5,669 nucleotides of DNA from Oscillospiraceae bacterium (GTDB lineage Bacteria > Bacillota > Clostridia > Oscillospirales > Oscillospiraceae): assembly GCA_016287555.1 (NCBI GenBank), contig JAEFAK010000127.1, forward strand, positions 1 to 5,669. The letters are read 5' to 3'. The notes beneath the pieces were generated by a model that saw only the letters and a program-made list of their open reading frames with translations, had not been told where the DNA came from and did no database searches. The position numbers and the translations under genes are program-made. Positions 1 through 5,669 of this stretch are shown here, one piece after another (position 1 is the first letter of the stretch; every line of letters begins with the position of its first letter).

Positions 1-44
1 CGGGAGCGTTTCCCTGTATCTGTAACGTAGGATAGCTGAGGTGA

Positions 45-62
45 TGTCCGAAAAAACGGACA
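45..62. other. Small hairpin with A6/T6 loop
   Basis: TGTCCG and CGGACA form a perfect 6-bp stem around six A residues (six T on the minus strand). It lies just past the operon terminator. It could be a secondary structure supporting termination or chance. The remaining bases 1-44 show no gene that can be assigned. Confidence 0.3.
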
Positions 63-71
63 GAAAAGGGC

Positions 72-101
72 AAAAACACCGTCTCGCTCTGCGCGAGACG
101 G
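72..101 (-). terminator. Rho-independent terminator of the ileS-DUF169 operon
   Basis: A perfect 9-bp GC-rich stem, CCGTCTCGC (79-87) with GCGAGACGG (93-101) around a 5-base loop. On the minus strand it is followed by TG and five T residues (76-72). On the plus strand the stem is followed by CGAAAATGG, so it terminates only minus-strand transcripts. It lies about 140 bases past the last stop codon, with the palindromic element in between. Confidence 0.75.
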
Positions 102-138
102 CGAAAATGGTGCGATGACGGAATCGCGCCCGTCCTTT

Positions 139-232
139 GTCATTCCGAGCCGGTGGATACACCGGCGTGGGGATCCGTTTTTCATGCGAATGGGACTGTG
201 GATCGCCGCGTCGCTTCGCTTCTCGCGATGAC
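139..232. repeat. Palindromic intergenic element (repeat-like, about 94 bp)
   Basis: The two ends are imperfect inverted repeats: GTCATTCCGAG (139-149) against CTCGCGATGAC (222-232), 9 of 11 bases pairing. A second inner pair is GGGGATCC (169-176) against GGATCGCC (200-207), 7 of 8. The left arm carries its own perfect 7-bp hairpin, GCCGGTG-GATA-CACCGGC (149-166). The ten bases GCGATGACGG at its right end (225-234) also occur at 112-121, as if a remnant of another copy lay to the left. The ends resemble, from memory, GTCATTGCGAG...CTCGCAATGAC intergenic repeats scattered through many bacterial genomes. It encodes nothing recognisable. That it is multicopy is inference, since only one full copy is visible. 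Confidence 0.55.
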
Positions 233-243
233 GGGACGGTCTG

Positions 244-1068
244 TCATCGTCTGCCGGGGATCTCCCAGAGCGGGCCGCCGCTGGTCAGGCCCCATTTTTT
301 GAACATGTTGTCGTAAAAGAGCGGGCGGGGGTAGTCCGGGCGCAGGTCGTAGGCGAGCTGGCGCAGGCCGAAGCCCCTGTCGCTGAGAGTCTGAGCCGCC
401 TCGGCGAGCGCCTCCAGCTTTTCCGCCGCGAGGGTGAATATCATCTCGTTCTCGCCGCAGAGGCCGCGCTCGAATTCGCCCGCGTCGGGTATCGAGACGT
501 TGTAGGGGAGCTCCCCGTTGAGCACGGGGACGAGCGACGCGCCGCAGGAATCGCAGGTATCGAAGGAGGAGCGGGTTATCTCCGCCGACTCGTATTTCGA
601 CGCCATGAGAAGCTGGCGCAGCTGCGAGGGCTCGCAGTATATCATGACGGCCTCCGGCTCGAAGGAACAGGCCGCCAGCGGCGCGATGACCATGCCCTCG
701 CAGGCCTTCTCCTCGGCTATGTAGGGGTATTCGCGGCTGAAATGGCGGTAGCCCGCCTCGCGGTCACGGATGAAATACGTCGCCGAAAGGGTGCGGACGT
801 CCTCCTCGGTGAGCGGGCCCTGCCGGAAGTTGATGACCGGCCAGAGGCACCAGTGATCCTCCGGGAACATGGCCAGGGCGTTGCGCGTCCTGCGCACGTA
901 GGACAGCGCCTGGCACAGGGCGAAATGCTCGCCGCTTTCCGACGGGACGCGGCAACCCTCGGGAGTTTCGTCCCTGTTTATGAGCCTTACGGCGAGCGGG
1001 GCGGTCTTGAGCAGGAAGAGCTTTTCAAGCTCCGCGCCGAGCTCATGCAGCTTTTCGATAGTGAGCAT
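244..1068 (-). CDS. DUF169 (COG2043) family protein, second of a tandem pair
   Basis: Function unknown. The 274-residue product is a paralogue of the preceding gene, about 40% identical by eye along its whole length. Shared family signatures: TAPLAVRLI (22-30), LCQA (51-54), DHWCLWP (71-77), IAPLAACSFEPE (128-139), YCEPSQLRQLL (144-154), PVLNG (181-185), EFERGL..ENE (198-208) and YPRPLFYDNMFKKWGL (246-261). Nine cysteines; five are shared (52, 74, 134, 145, 175), and C172 forms a local CDSC with C175 that the paralogue lacks. An ATG at 1170 would lengthen the frame by 34 residues, but that stretch overlaps the upstream gene and reads as unrelated basic sequence. I chose the ATG at 1068 because GGAGGA lies 7 bases upstream and the protein then aligns with the paralogue from its first residues. 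It is the last gene before the operon terminator. No signal peptide or membrane segment is seen. Confidence 0.87.
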   Translation of the reverse strand: MLTIEKLHELGAELEKLFLLKTAPLAVRLINRDETPEGCRVPSESGEHFALCQALSYVRRTRNALAMFPEDHWCLWPVINFRQGPLTEEDVRTLSATYFIRDREAGYRHFSREYPYIAEEKACEGMVIAPLAACSFEPEAVMIYCEPSQLRQLLMASKYESAEITRSSFDTCDSCGASLVPVLNGELPYNVSIPDAGEFERGLCGENEMIFTLAAEKLEALAEAAQTLSDRGFGLRQLAYDLRPDYPRPLFYDNMFKKWGLTSGGPLWEIPGRR

Positions 1069-1075
1069 CTGCGTT

Positions 1076-1081
1076 TCCTCC
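1076..1081 (-). promoter_or_regulatory. Ribosome binding site deciding the start of the second DUF169 gene
   Basis: GGAGGA on the minus strand, 7 bases before the ATG at 1068. It selects this ATG over the upstream in-frame ATG at 1170, which lies inside the preceding gene. Confidence 0.75.
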
Positions 1082-1102
1082 GTCTTGTGTTTTGAAAAGA
1101 GA

Positions 1103-1119
1103 GGCTCCGCGAGGGAGCC
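1103..1119 (-). other. Intercistronic hairpin between the DUF169 genes
   Basis: The 56-base gap between the two DUF169 genes contains a perfect 6-bp stem (GGCTCC / GGAGCC) with a 5-base loop. On the minus strand it is followed by TCTCTTTTC, a weak T-rich tail. It could be a leaky terminator that lowers expression of the second gene, or an mRNA-processing or stabilising hairpin. The stem is short and the T-tract interrupted, so complete termination is unlikely. The downstream gene has its own strong ribosome binding site after the hairpin. Confidence 0.4.
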
Positions 1120-1124
1120 CCATT

Positions 1125-1940
1125 TTATTTTTTGCCGCGCTTCCAGACCGGGCCGGAGGCGAGACCCCACTTTTTGAACATGTCCTCGTAGAAGGGCGGG
1201 CGCGGGAAGTTCATGCTCATTTCCTTCTTGAAGCCGCGGTAGCTCATGCCTATCCTGTCGAAATGGCGCAGCGCGTCGACGAGCTCGGTCAGCCGCTCCG
1301 CGCGGAAGGTGAACATGACCTCGTTTTCGTCCGTGAGGCCGCGCTCATACTCGCCGGGGTCGGGGAAGGTGACGTTGAAATCCAGCCCATTGAGGACGGG
1401 GATCGTCGAATGTACGCAGGAATCGACCGGGTCGAGCACGACGGGGAGCATGTTGCCCGTGACGTACTTGGCGGCCATGAGAAGACTCCGCATCTGGGCG
1501 GGATCGCAGTAGGCGCAGACGAGGTCGGGCTCGAAGGTGCAGCTGGCGAGCGGGGCTATGGAGAAGCCTATGGGCGCCTCGCCCTCCAGCATCGGGTACT
1601 CCTCGCGCAGGAACTTTACCCCGCGCTTCGGGTCCTTCACGAAGAACTTGGTCCCCATGAACTCATAGTCCTCCTCCTCAAGGGGGCACATCTTATAGGA
1701 GACCAGCGGCCAGACGCACCAGTGGTCGTCCTTGAACATGGTATAGGCTCTGCGCTCGCGGCGCACCAGCGCAAAGGCCTGGCACATGGCGAGGCGGTCG
1801 CCCTCATCGTCGAAGGGGCGCTTCGTCCCCTCCGGGATCTCGTCCTCGGAATAGATGAGCTTCAGCGCGATGGGGGCATAGCGGAGAATGAGCCGCTCCT
1901 CCAGCTCGCGCCCGAGCGCGTTGACATTTTCGATATCCAT
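1125..1940 (-). CDS. DUF169 (COG2043) family protein, first of a tandem pair
   Basis: Function unknown. The 271-residue product matches my memory of the DUF169/COG2043 family: a YAPIALKLI strand near residue 21, a MCQA motif (52-55), DHWCVWP (72-78), IAPLASCTFEPD (128-139) and YCDPAQMRSLL (144-154). No signal peptide or membrane segment is apparent, so it is probably cytoplasmic. Cysteines are at 53, 75, 85, 134, 142, 145 and 175; those at 53, 75, 134, 145 and 175 align with cysteines in the next gene. The C-terminus carries FPRPPFYEDMFKKWGLASG (245-263), also shared with the paralogue. The ATG at 1940 lies 15 bases after the rluD stop and has AAGGAA 7 bases upstream, which sets the start and places it in the ileS-lspA-rluD operon. 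Tight linkage hints at co-expression with housekeeping genes but gives no function. Confidence 0.88.
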   Translation of the reverse strand: MDIENVNALGRELEERLILRYAPIALKLIYSEDEIPEGTKRPFDDEGDRLAMCQAFALVRRERRAYTMFKDDHWCVWPLVSYKMCPLEEEDYEFMGTKFFVKDPKRGVKFLREEYPMLEGEAPIGFSIAPLASCTFEPDLVCAYCDPAQMRSLLMAAKYVTGNMLPVVLDPVDSCVHSTIPVLNGLDFNVTFPDPGEYERGLTDENEVMFTFRAERLTELVDALRHFDRIGMSYRGFKKEMSMNFPRPPFYEDMFKKWGLASGPVWKRGKK

Positions 1941-1947
1941 GGCGCTA

Positions 1948-1953
1948 TTCCTT
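1948..1953 (-). promoter_or_regulatory. Ribosome binding site of the first DUF169 gene
   Basis: AAGGAA on the minus strand, inside the 15-base gap after the rluD stop and 7 bases before the ATG at 1940. There is no room for a promoter in this gap, which supports co-transcription from upstream. Confidence 0.65.
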
Positions 1954-1955
1954 TC

Positions 1956-2867
1956 TCAGAGCCTGCGGAGCTTTGCCAGCACCGCCTCGAAATATTCCGG
2001 CAACGGGGAGGTCAGCGTCATGCGCTCGCCCGTCGCCGGGTGGGTGAAGGAGAGCTCCCGCGCGTGCAGGCACTGGCTCGTCAGCCCGAAGCCCTCGCGC
2101 GCGCCGCCGTAGACGGGGTCGCCGAGGACGGGGTGGCCTATGTGCGCGGCGTGGACGCGGATCTGATGCGTGCGGCCCGTTTCCAGAACGCAGCGCAGGT
2201 GCGCGTAGCCGGGGAACTCCTCAAGCGTGAAAAAATGCGTCACGGCCGGGCGGGAATTGCGCTCCGTGACGGCCATTTTCTTCCGGTCGGCCGGGCTGCG
2301 GCCTATCGGCGCGGAGACGGTCACCTCGCTCTCGCGCAGGTGACCTATGACGACGGCCTCATATTTGCGGCTGAGCGTCCTGTCAGCGAGCTGGGCCGAG
2401 AGGCTCAGGTGCGCGCGGTCGTTCTTGGCGGCAATTATGAGGCCGGATGTGTCCATATCGAGGCGGTGGACCACGCCGGGGCGCAGCTCGCCGCCCACGC
2501 CGGAGAGACTGCTCCCGCAGTGGAAGAGCAGGGCGTTGACGAGGGTATCGTCGAAGTGCCCCGGAGCGGGGTGCACGACGAGACCCTTGGGCTTGTTGAC
2601 GACGATGACGTCGCCGTCCTCGTATACGACGTCGAGCGGGATGTCGCGGGGCTCGGGCTTCGCGGGGACGGGCTCGGGCGGGGAGAATTCTATCCGCTCG
2701 CCCTCGGAGAGAATGCGGTTTTTTTTCAGCGGCGAGCCGTCGGGCGCGCAGACAAGGCCCTTCTCGATGAAGGCCTGCGCCGCGCTCCGCGTGGGGACGG
2801 CGCCGACGGCCGCGAGAAAGGCGTCCAGGCGCGTCCCGGCGTTTTCCGGGCCTACCGTCAGCGTCAT
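1956..2867 (-). CDS. rluD: 23S rRNA pseudouridine synthase, RluA/RluD family (YlyB-like)
   Basis: Isomerises uridine to pseudouridine in structured RNA; family members of this architecture act on large-subunit rRNA. The product is 303 residues. It has an N-terminal S4-like RNA-binding domain (about 10-65, GTRLDAFL...TRSAAQAFIEKG), a short linker, and the RluA-type catalytic domain (about 78-300). Catalytic motif HRLDMDTSG is at 134-142 with nucleophile D137. Further family signatures are NKPKGLVVHP (91-100), RKYEAVV (167-173), GRTHQIRVHAAHIGHPVLGD (231-250) and the CLHA motif (266-269). The ATG at 2867 overlaps the lspA stop as ATGA, with GAGG 8 bases upstream. Upstream in-frame extension into lspA is a shadow. 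The position after ileS-lspA matches B. subtilis ylyB. Exact target uridines cannot be read from the sequence; the rluD symbol is by family and context, and a more general RluA-family name would also be fair. Confidence 0.94.
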   Translation of the reverse strand: MTLTVGPENAGTRLDAFLAAVGAVPTRSAAQAFIEKGLVCAPDGSPLKKNRILSEGERIEFSPPEPVPAKPEPRDIPLDVVYEDGDVIVVNKPKGLVVHPAPGHFDDTLVNALLFHCGSSLSGVGGELRPGVVHRLDMDTSGLIIAAKNDRAHLSLSAQLADRTLSRKYEAVVIGHLRESEVTVSAPIGRSPADRKKMAVTERNSRPAVTHFFTLEEFPGYAHLRCVLETGRTHQIRVHAAHIGHPVLGDPVYGGAREGFGLTSQCLHARELSFTHPATGERMTLTSPLPEYFEAVLAKLRRL

Positions 2868-3328
2868 TTCTTCAGCCTCGTTTCCCGGAAGGACTTGCCG
2901 AAGATGAGGCAGATGCAAAAGAGCGCCCCGCCGCAGGAGATGAAGATATCCGCGACGTTGAATATCGCGTAGTTGACGAAATCCGTGCGGAACATGTCCA
3001 CGACGTAGCCCCTCGTCAGGCGGTCGATTGCGTTGCCCACGGCTCCGCCGAGGACCATGCCCGCGAGGAGCCTCGGGAAGACTCCGGGGAGCTTGTCCGT
3101 GACGAGCGCCCATATTACGACGAGGACGAAAATGCCCGTCAATATGAGTATGGGCACGCGCAGCGAGCCGAAAAGCGAGAAGGCTGCGGCGTAGTTATGG
3201 TGGTTGGTGAGGGACATGATGCCGGGCAGGAAGGCGTGCTCCCCGTATTCGGGGATGTTCTCGACGACCCAGCCCTTCATCAGCCCGTCCGCGGCGACGA
3301 CGAGCGCGGCGACGACGACGTAGATCAT
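2864..3328 (-). CDS. lspA: Lipoprotein signal peptidase (signal peptidase II)
   Basis: Membrane aspartyl protease that removes the signal peptide from diacylglyceryl-modified prolipoproteins after Lgt. The product is 154 residues, the usual family size, with four hydrophobic segments (about 1-18, 58-77, 84-101, 122-144). Family motifs in order: N-terminal D14 in AADGLMK (more often DQxTK), HNYAAAFS (44-51, usually HNxGAAF), GGAVGNAIDR (94-103), GYVVDM with D111, and FNVAD with D127. By comparison with the Pseudomonas enzyme structure, D111 and D127 are the predicted catalytic pair. The ATG at 3328 overlaps the ileS TGA in an ATGA, with GGAG 8 bases upstream, which suggests translational coupling; no other start fits the first membrane segment. 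Its stop in turn overlaps the next gene's start. The Gly-to-Ala and Gln/Thr changes in the motifs are mild oddities; the catalytic residues are present, so it should be active. Confidence 0.96.
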   Translation of the reverse strand: MIYVVVAALVVAADGLMKGWVVENIPEYGEHAFLPGIMSLTNHHNYAAAFSLFGSLRVPILILTGIFVLVVIWALVTDKLPGVFPRLLAGMVLGGAVGNAIDRLTRGYVVDMFRTDFVNYAIFNVADIFISCGGALFCICLIFGKSFRETRLKK

Positions 3329-5669
3329 GCCATGCGCTCCACGACCGCGGCGCAGCGCGGGCAGAGCCCCGCTTCGTTGACGTCGTGATCGTGGGTCCAG
3401 CAGCGGGCGCACTTGGGCTCCTCGCTGGCGCGGACGGCGACGGTGACGCCTGTCTCGCCCTTGAGCCCCTCGACGGCGGCTTCGGTGAAGCGGACGCCGG
3501 AGACGATGAAGATGCTCTTGAGGTCGAAGCCCTCGAGGAGCTCGGGCGCTATCGCGCCGTTCAGGTTTATCTCGACCTCCGCGTCGAGCGGCTTGCCGAT
3601 GAGCTTTTCCGCGCGGGCAAGCTCGAGCGCCTTGTTGACGTCCGAGCGCAGGCGCAGGACGGTGTTCCAGGCGGCCTCGCGGTCCTCCGGGAGCCTCGGG
3701 AAGCCGGCGGGCATGTCGTTGAACATGACGGAGGCGGGATCGTCGCCCTCGCGGTGCGGCATGGCGGCCCATATCTCCTCCGAGGTGAAGGCGAGAATGG
3801 GCGCGAGCATGCGGGCGAGCGCGTCGAGAATGTCGAATATGACGGTCTGCGCGCCGCGGCGGGCCTCGCCCGTCCTGTCCTCGCAGTAGAGGCGGTCCTT
3901 GACTATGTCGAGGTAGAAGGAGGACATGTCGACGGCGCAGAAATTGTGGATGGCGTGGTAGATGATGTGGAACTCATAGCTCTCATAGGCCGCGCGGACC
4001 TTCTCGATGAGCGCGTCGAGCCTCGCGAGCGCCCAGCGGTCGAGCTCGCAGAGCTTTTCGACGGGGACGGAGTCGGCGTTCGGATCGAAGCCGTCGAGGT
4101 TGCCGAGGATGAAGCGCGCGGTGTTGCGTATCTTCAGATAGATGTCCGAGAGCTGCTTGAATATCGCGTCGGAGACGCGGACGTCGACGCGGTAATCCGA
4201 GCTCGCGACCCAGAGCCTGAGCAGGTCCGCGCCGTACTTATTGATGATCTCCTCGGGAGCTATGGAGTTTCCGAGGCTCTTGTGCATGGCCTTGCCCTCG
4301 CCGTCGACGACCCAGCCGTGGGTCAGCGTCGCGCGGTAGGGGGCCCTGCCGCGTGTGGCGACGGCGGTCAGCAGGGAGGACTGGAACCAGCCTCTGTACT
4401 GGTCCGCGCCCTCGAGATAGAGGTCGGAGGGCCAGCAGGCCTCGTCGTCGGCCGCGAGCGCGGCGACGTGGGTCGAGCCGGAGTCGAACCAGCCGTCGAG
4501 CGTGTCGACCTCCTTGGTGAAGGTCTTGCCGCCGCAGTGCGGGCAGGCATAGCCGGCGGGCAGGATGTCGGCCGCCTCTTTTTCATACCAGGCGTTGGAG
4601 CCCTCGCGGGCAAACAGGCCGGAGACGGCCTCTATGGTCGCGTCGTCGCAGACGGGCTTTCCGCACTCGGAGCAGTAGAACACGGGGATGGGGAGGCCCC
4701 AGCGGCGCTGGCGCGAGATGCACCAGTCGGCGCGGTCGCGTATCATGCTCTCCATGCGGTCTCCGCCCCATTCGGGCGTCCAGCTGACTTCCTTCGCGGC
4801 GTCGAGCGCGGCCTTGCGGAAGGCCTCGACCGAGCAGAACCACTGGTCCGTGGCGCGGTAGATGATGGGCTGCTTGCAGCGCCAGCAGTGCGGGTACTGG
4901 TGGACTATCTCCTGCGAGGCGAGGAGCGCTCCGCATTCCTGCAGGGCGGCGAAGATGGCATCGTTGGCCTGATCGTAGCGCAGTCCCGCGAAGGGGCCCG
5001 CCTCCTCGGTCATGAAGCCGTGCTCGTCGACGGGGACGAGGACGCCTATGTTCGTCTTGCCCTCGTTGTCGTACTTGCGGCAGACGGCGTAGTCCTCCAT
5101 GCCGTGTCCAGGAGCGGTGTGGACGCAGCCCGTGCCGGCCTCCAGCGTGACGTGGTCGCCGAGGATGACGACGCTCTCGCGCGGATAGAGGGGATGGCGG
5201 GCGGTCATGAGCTCCATGTCGCGGCCGCGCAGCTTTCCGACGACCTCGGTATTCTCGAGGCCGGCGGTCTTTATGAGGCCCTCGGCCAGATCCTCGGCGA
5301 CTATATAGGTCTCGCCGTTTTCCGCGCGCAGCAGGACGTAGGTGAAGTCCGCGTTGAGGCAGATGGCGAGGTTGCCGGGGATGGTCCAGGTCGTGGTCGT
5401 CCAGATGACGAAGAAGGTCTTCGTCAGGTCGCACTTGCCGGCCAGCAGGCCCTTGTCGTCGCTGACGGCGAACTTGACGTATATGCTGCGGCACTTGTCG
5501 TCGGCGTATTCTATCTCCGCCTCGGCCAGCGCCGTCTCGTCGTGCGGGCACCAGTAGACGGGCTTCTTGCCCTTGTAGATATAGCCCTTCTTGAACATCT
5601 CGCCGAAGACGCGGACCTCGACGCCCTCGCACTTCGGGTCCATGGTCGTATACGGCCTGTCCCACTCGC
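3325..5669 (-). CDS. ileS: Isoleucyl-tRNA synthetase, 5'-truncated by window edge
   Basis: Charges tRNA-Ile with isoleucine in the cytoplasm and hydrolyses mischarged Val-tRNA-Ile. The frame stays open to the right edge (EWDRPYTTMDP just upstream of the ATG at 5643), so that ATG is internal. About 780 residues are visible; bacterial IleRS usually has about 930, so the N-terminus with the HIGH motif lies outside. Numbering from the 5643 ATG: CP1 editing-domain motifs WTTTTWTIPGN (81-91) and GTGCVHTAPGHGMEDY (170-185, with the acidic pair at the editing site); CISRQRRWG (308-316); two CxxC pairs (YCSEC near 325, ACPHC near 368); LDGWFDSGS (382-390); EGADQYRGWF (411-420); a KMSKS-loop variant KAMHKSLGN (from 451, nt 4293-4276); anticodon-binding domain; C-terminal zinc knuckle CxxCW...CxxC (745-764, nt 3411-3352). 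These features indicate the ordinary bacterial type 1 enzyme rather than the eukaryote-like IleS2. The TGA stop overlaps the lspA ATG. A T-box leader, common upstream of ileS in Bacillota, would lie outside the window. Confidence 0.98.
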   Translation of the reverse strand, partial: EWDRPYTTMDPKCEGVEVRVFGEMFKKGYIYKGKKPVYWCPHDETALAEAEIEYADDKCRSIYVKFAVSDDKGLLAGKCDLTKTFFVIWTTTTWTIPGNLAICLNADFTYVLLRAENGETYIVAEDLAEGLIKTAGLENTEVVGKLRGRDMELMTARHPLYPRESVVILGDHVTLEAGTGCVHTAPGHGMEDYAVCRKYDNEGKTNIGVLVPVDEHGFMTEEAGPFAGLRYDQANDAIFAALQECGALLASQEIVHQYPHCWRCKQPIIYRATDQWFCSVEAFRKAALDAAKEVSWTPEWGGDRMESMIRDRADWCISRQRRWGLPIPVFYCSECGKPVCDDATIEAVSGLFAREGSNAWYEKEAADILPAGYACPHCGGKTFTKEVDTLDGWFDSGSTHVAALAADDEACWPSDLYLEGADQYRGWFQSSLLTAVATRGRAPYRATLTHGWVVDGEGKAMHKSLGNSIAPEEIINKYGADLLRLWVASSDYRVDVRVSDAIFKQLSDIYLKIRNTARFILGNLDGFDPNADSVPVEKLCELDRWALARLDALIEKVRAAYESYEFHIIYHAIHNFCAVDMSSFYLDIVKDRLYCEDRTGEARRGAQTVIFDILDALARMLAPILAFTSEEIWAAMPHREGDDPASVMFNDMPAGFPRLPEDREAAWNTVLRLRSDVNKALELARAEKLIGKPLDAEVEINLNGAIAPELLEGFDLKSIFIVSGVRFTEAAVEGLKGETGVTVAVRASEEPKCARCWTHDHDVNEAGLCPRCAAVVERMA

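Noticed and set aside
1..45. Possible end of a convergent plus-strand gene (stop codons at 23-25, 28-30, 33-35)
   Set aside because: All three plus frames stop within 35 bases and too little sequence is visible to choose a frame or a product.
79..101. CRISPR-like or other array in the left intergenic region
   Set aside because: There is only one hairpin and one palindromic element, with no regularly spaced repeats.
1069..1170. N-terminal extension of the second DUF169 gene to the ATG at 1170
   Set aside because: It would overlap the end of the preceding gene, lacks similarity to the paralogue, and the ATG at 1068 has a strong ribosome binding site.
1092..2972. A 626-codon open frame on the plus strand, antisense to the pseudouridine synthase and the first DUF169 gene
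   Set aside because: Its translation shows no recognisable domain and is rich in Arg, Ala, Gly and Glu, as expected opposite GC-rich coding sequence. Three well-supported minus-strand genes occupy the same bases.
2868..3772. Upstream in-frame extensions of lspA and the pseudouridine synthase
   Set aside because: These stretches are out-of-frame readings of ileS and lspA. The ATGA-overlap starts with ribosome binding sites give normal family lengths.
4583..5665. A 360-codon minus-strand frame inside ileS
   Set aside because: It is an Arg/Gly/Pro-rich shadow of the ileS frame; the ileS frame carries all the family motifs.

Overview
The window is a GC-rich stretch of bacterial chromosome. It holds the 3' part of one compact operon, read entirely on the minus strand from the right edge to the left edge. 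In transcription order the genes are ileS (isoleucyl-tRNA synthetase, 5' end cut off by the window edge), lspA (lipoprotein signal peptidase), an rluD/ylyB-type 23S rRNA pseudouridine synthase, and two tandem paralogous DUF169 (COG2043) proteins of unknown function. A rho-independent terminator for this strand lies near the left edge.

The ileS-lspA-rluD order matches the Bacillus subtilis ileS...lspA-ylyB neighbourhood and points to Bacillota or a bacterium with similar gene order. High GC, frequent ATA isoleucine codons and DUF169 genes (often found in anaerobes and archaea) would suit a GC-rich clostridial anaerobe or a Synergistota member. The sequence alone does not decide between them.

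Layout: 5669-3325 is ileS. Its stop overlaps the lspA start as ATGA. lspA (3328-2864) overlaps the pseudouridine synthase (2867-1956) in the same ATGA way. After 15 bases comes the first DUF169 gene (1940-1125), then a 56-base gap with a small hairpin, then the second DUF169 gene (1068-244). Positions 1-243 carry no recognisable gene. They hold a palindromic repeat-like element (about 139-232), the operon terminator (101-72) and a small hairpin (45-62).

The first three genes serve translation and envelope housekeeping: charging tRNA-Ile, maturing lipoproteins and modifying 23S rRNA. The two DUF169 genes are co-oriented, closely spaced and lie before the terminator, so they are probably co-transcribed with the housekeeping genes. 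Their role is unknown. They are the least ordinary part of the window: about 40% identical to each other by eye, with five aligned cysteines and a shared C-terminal block. I do not see a clear novel system beyond this.
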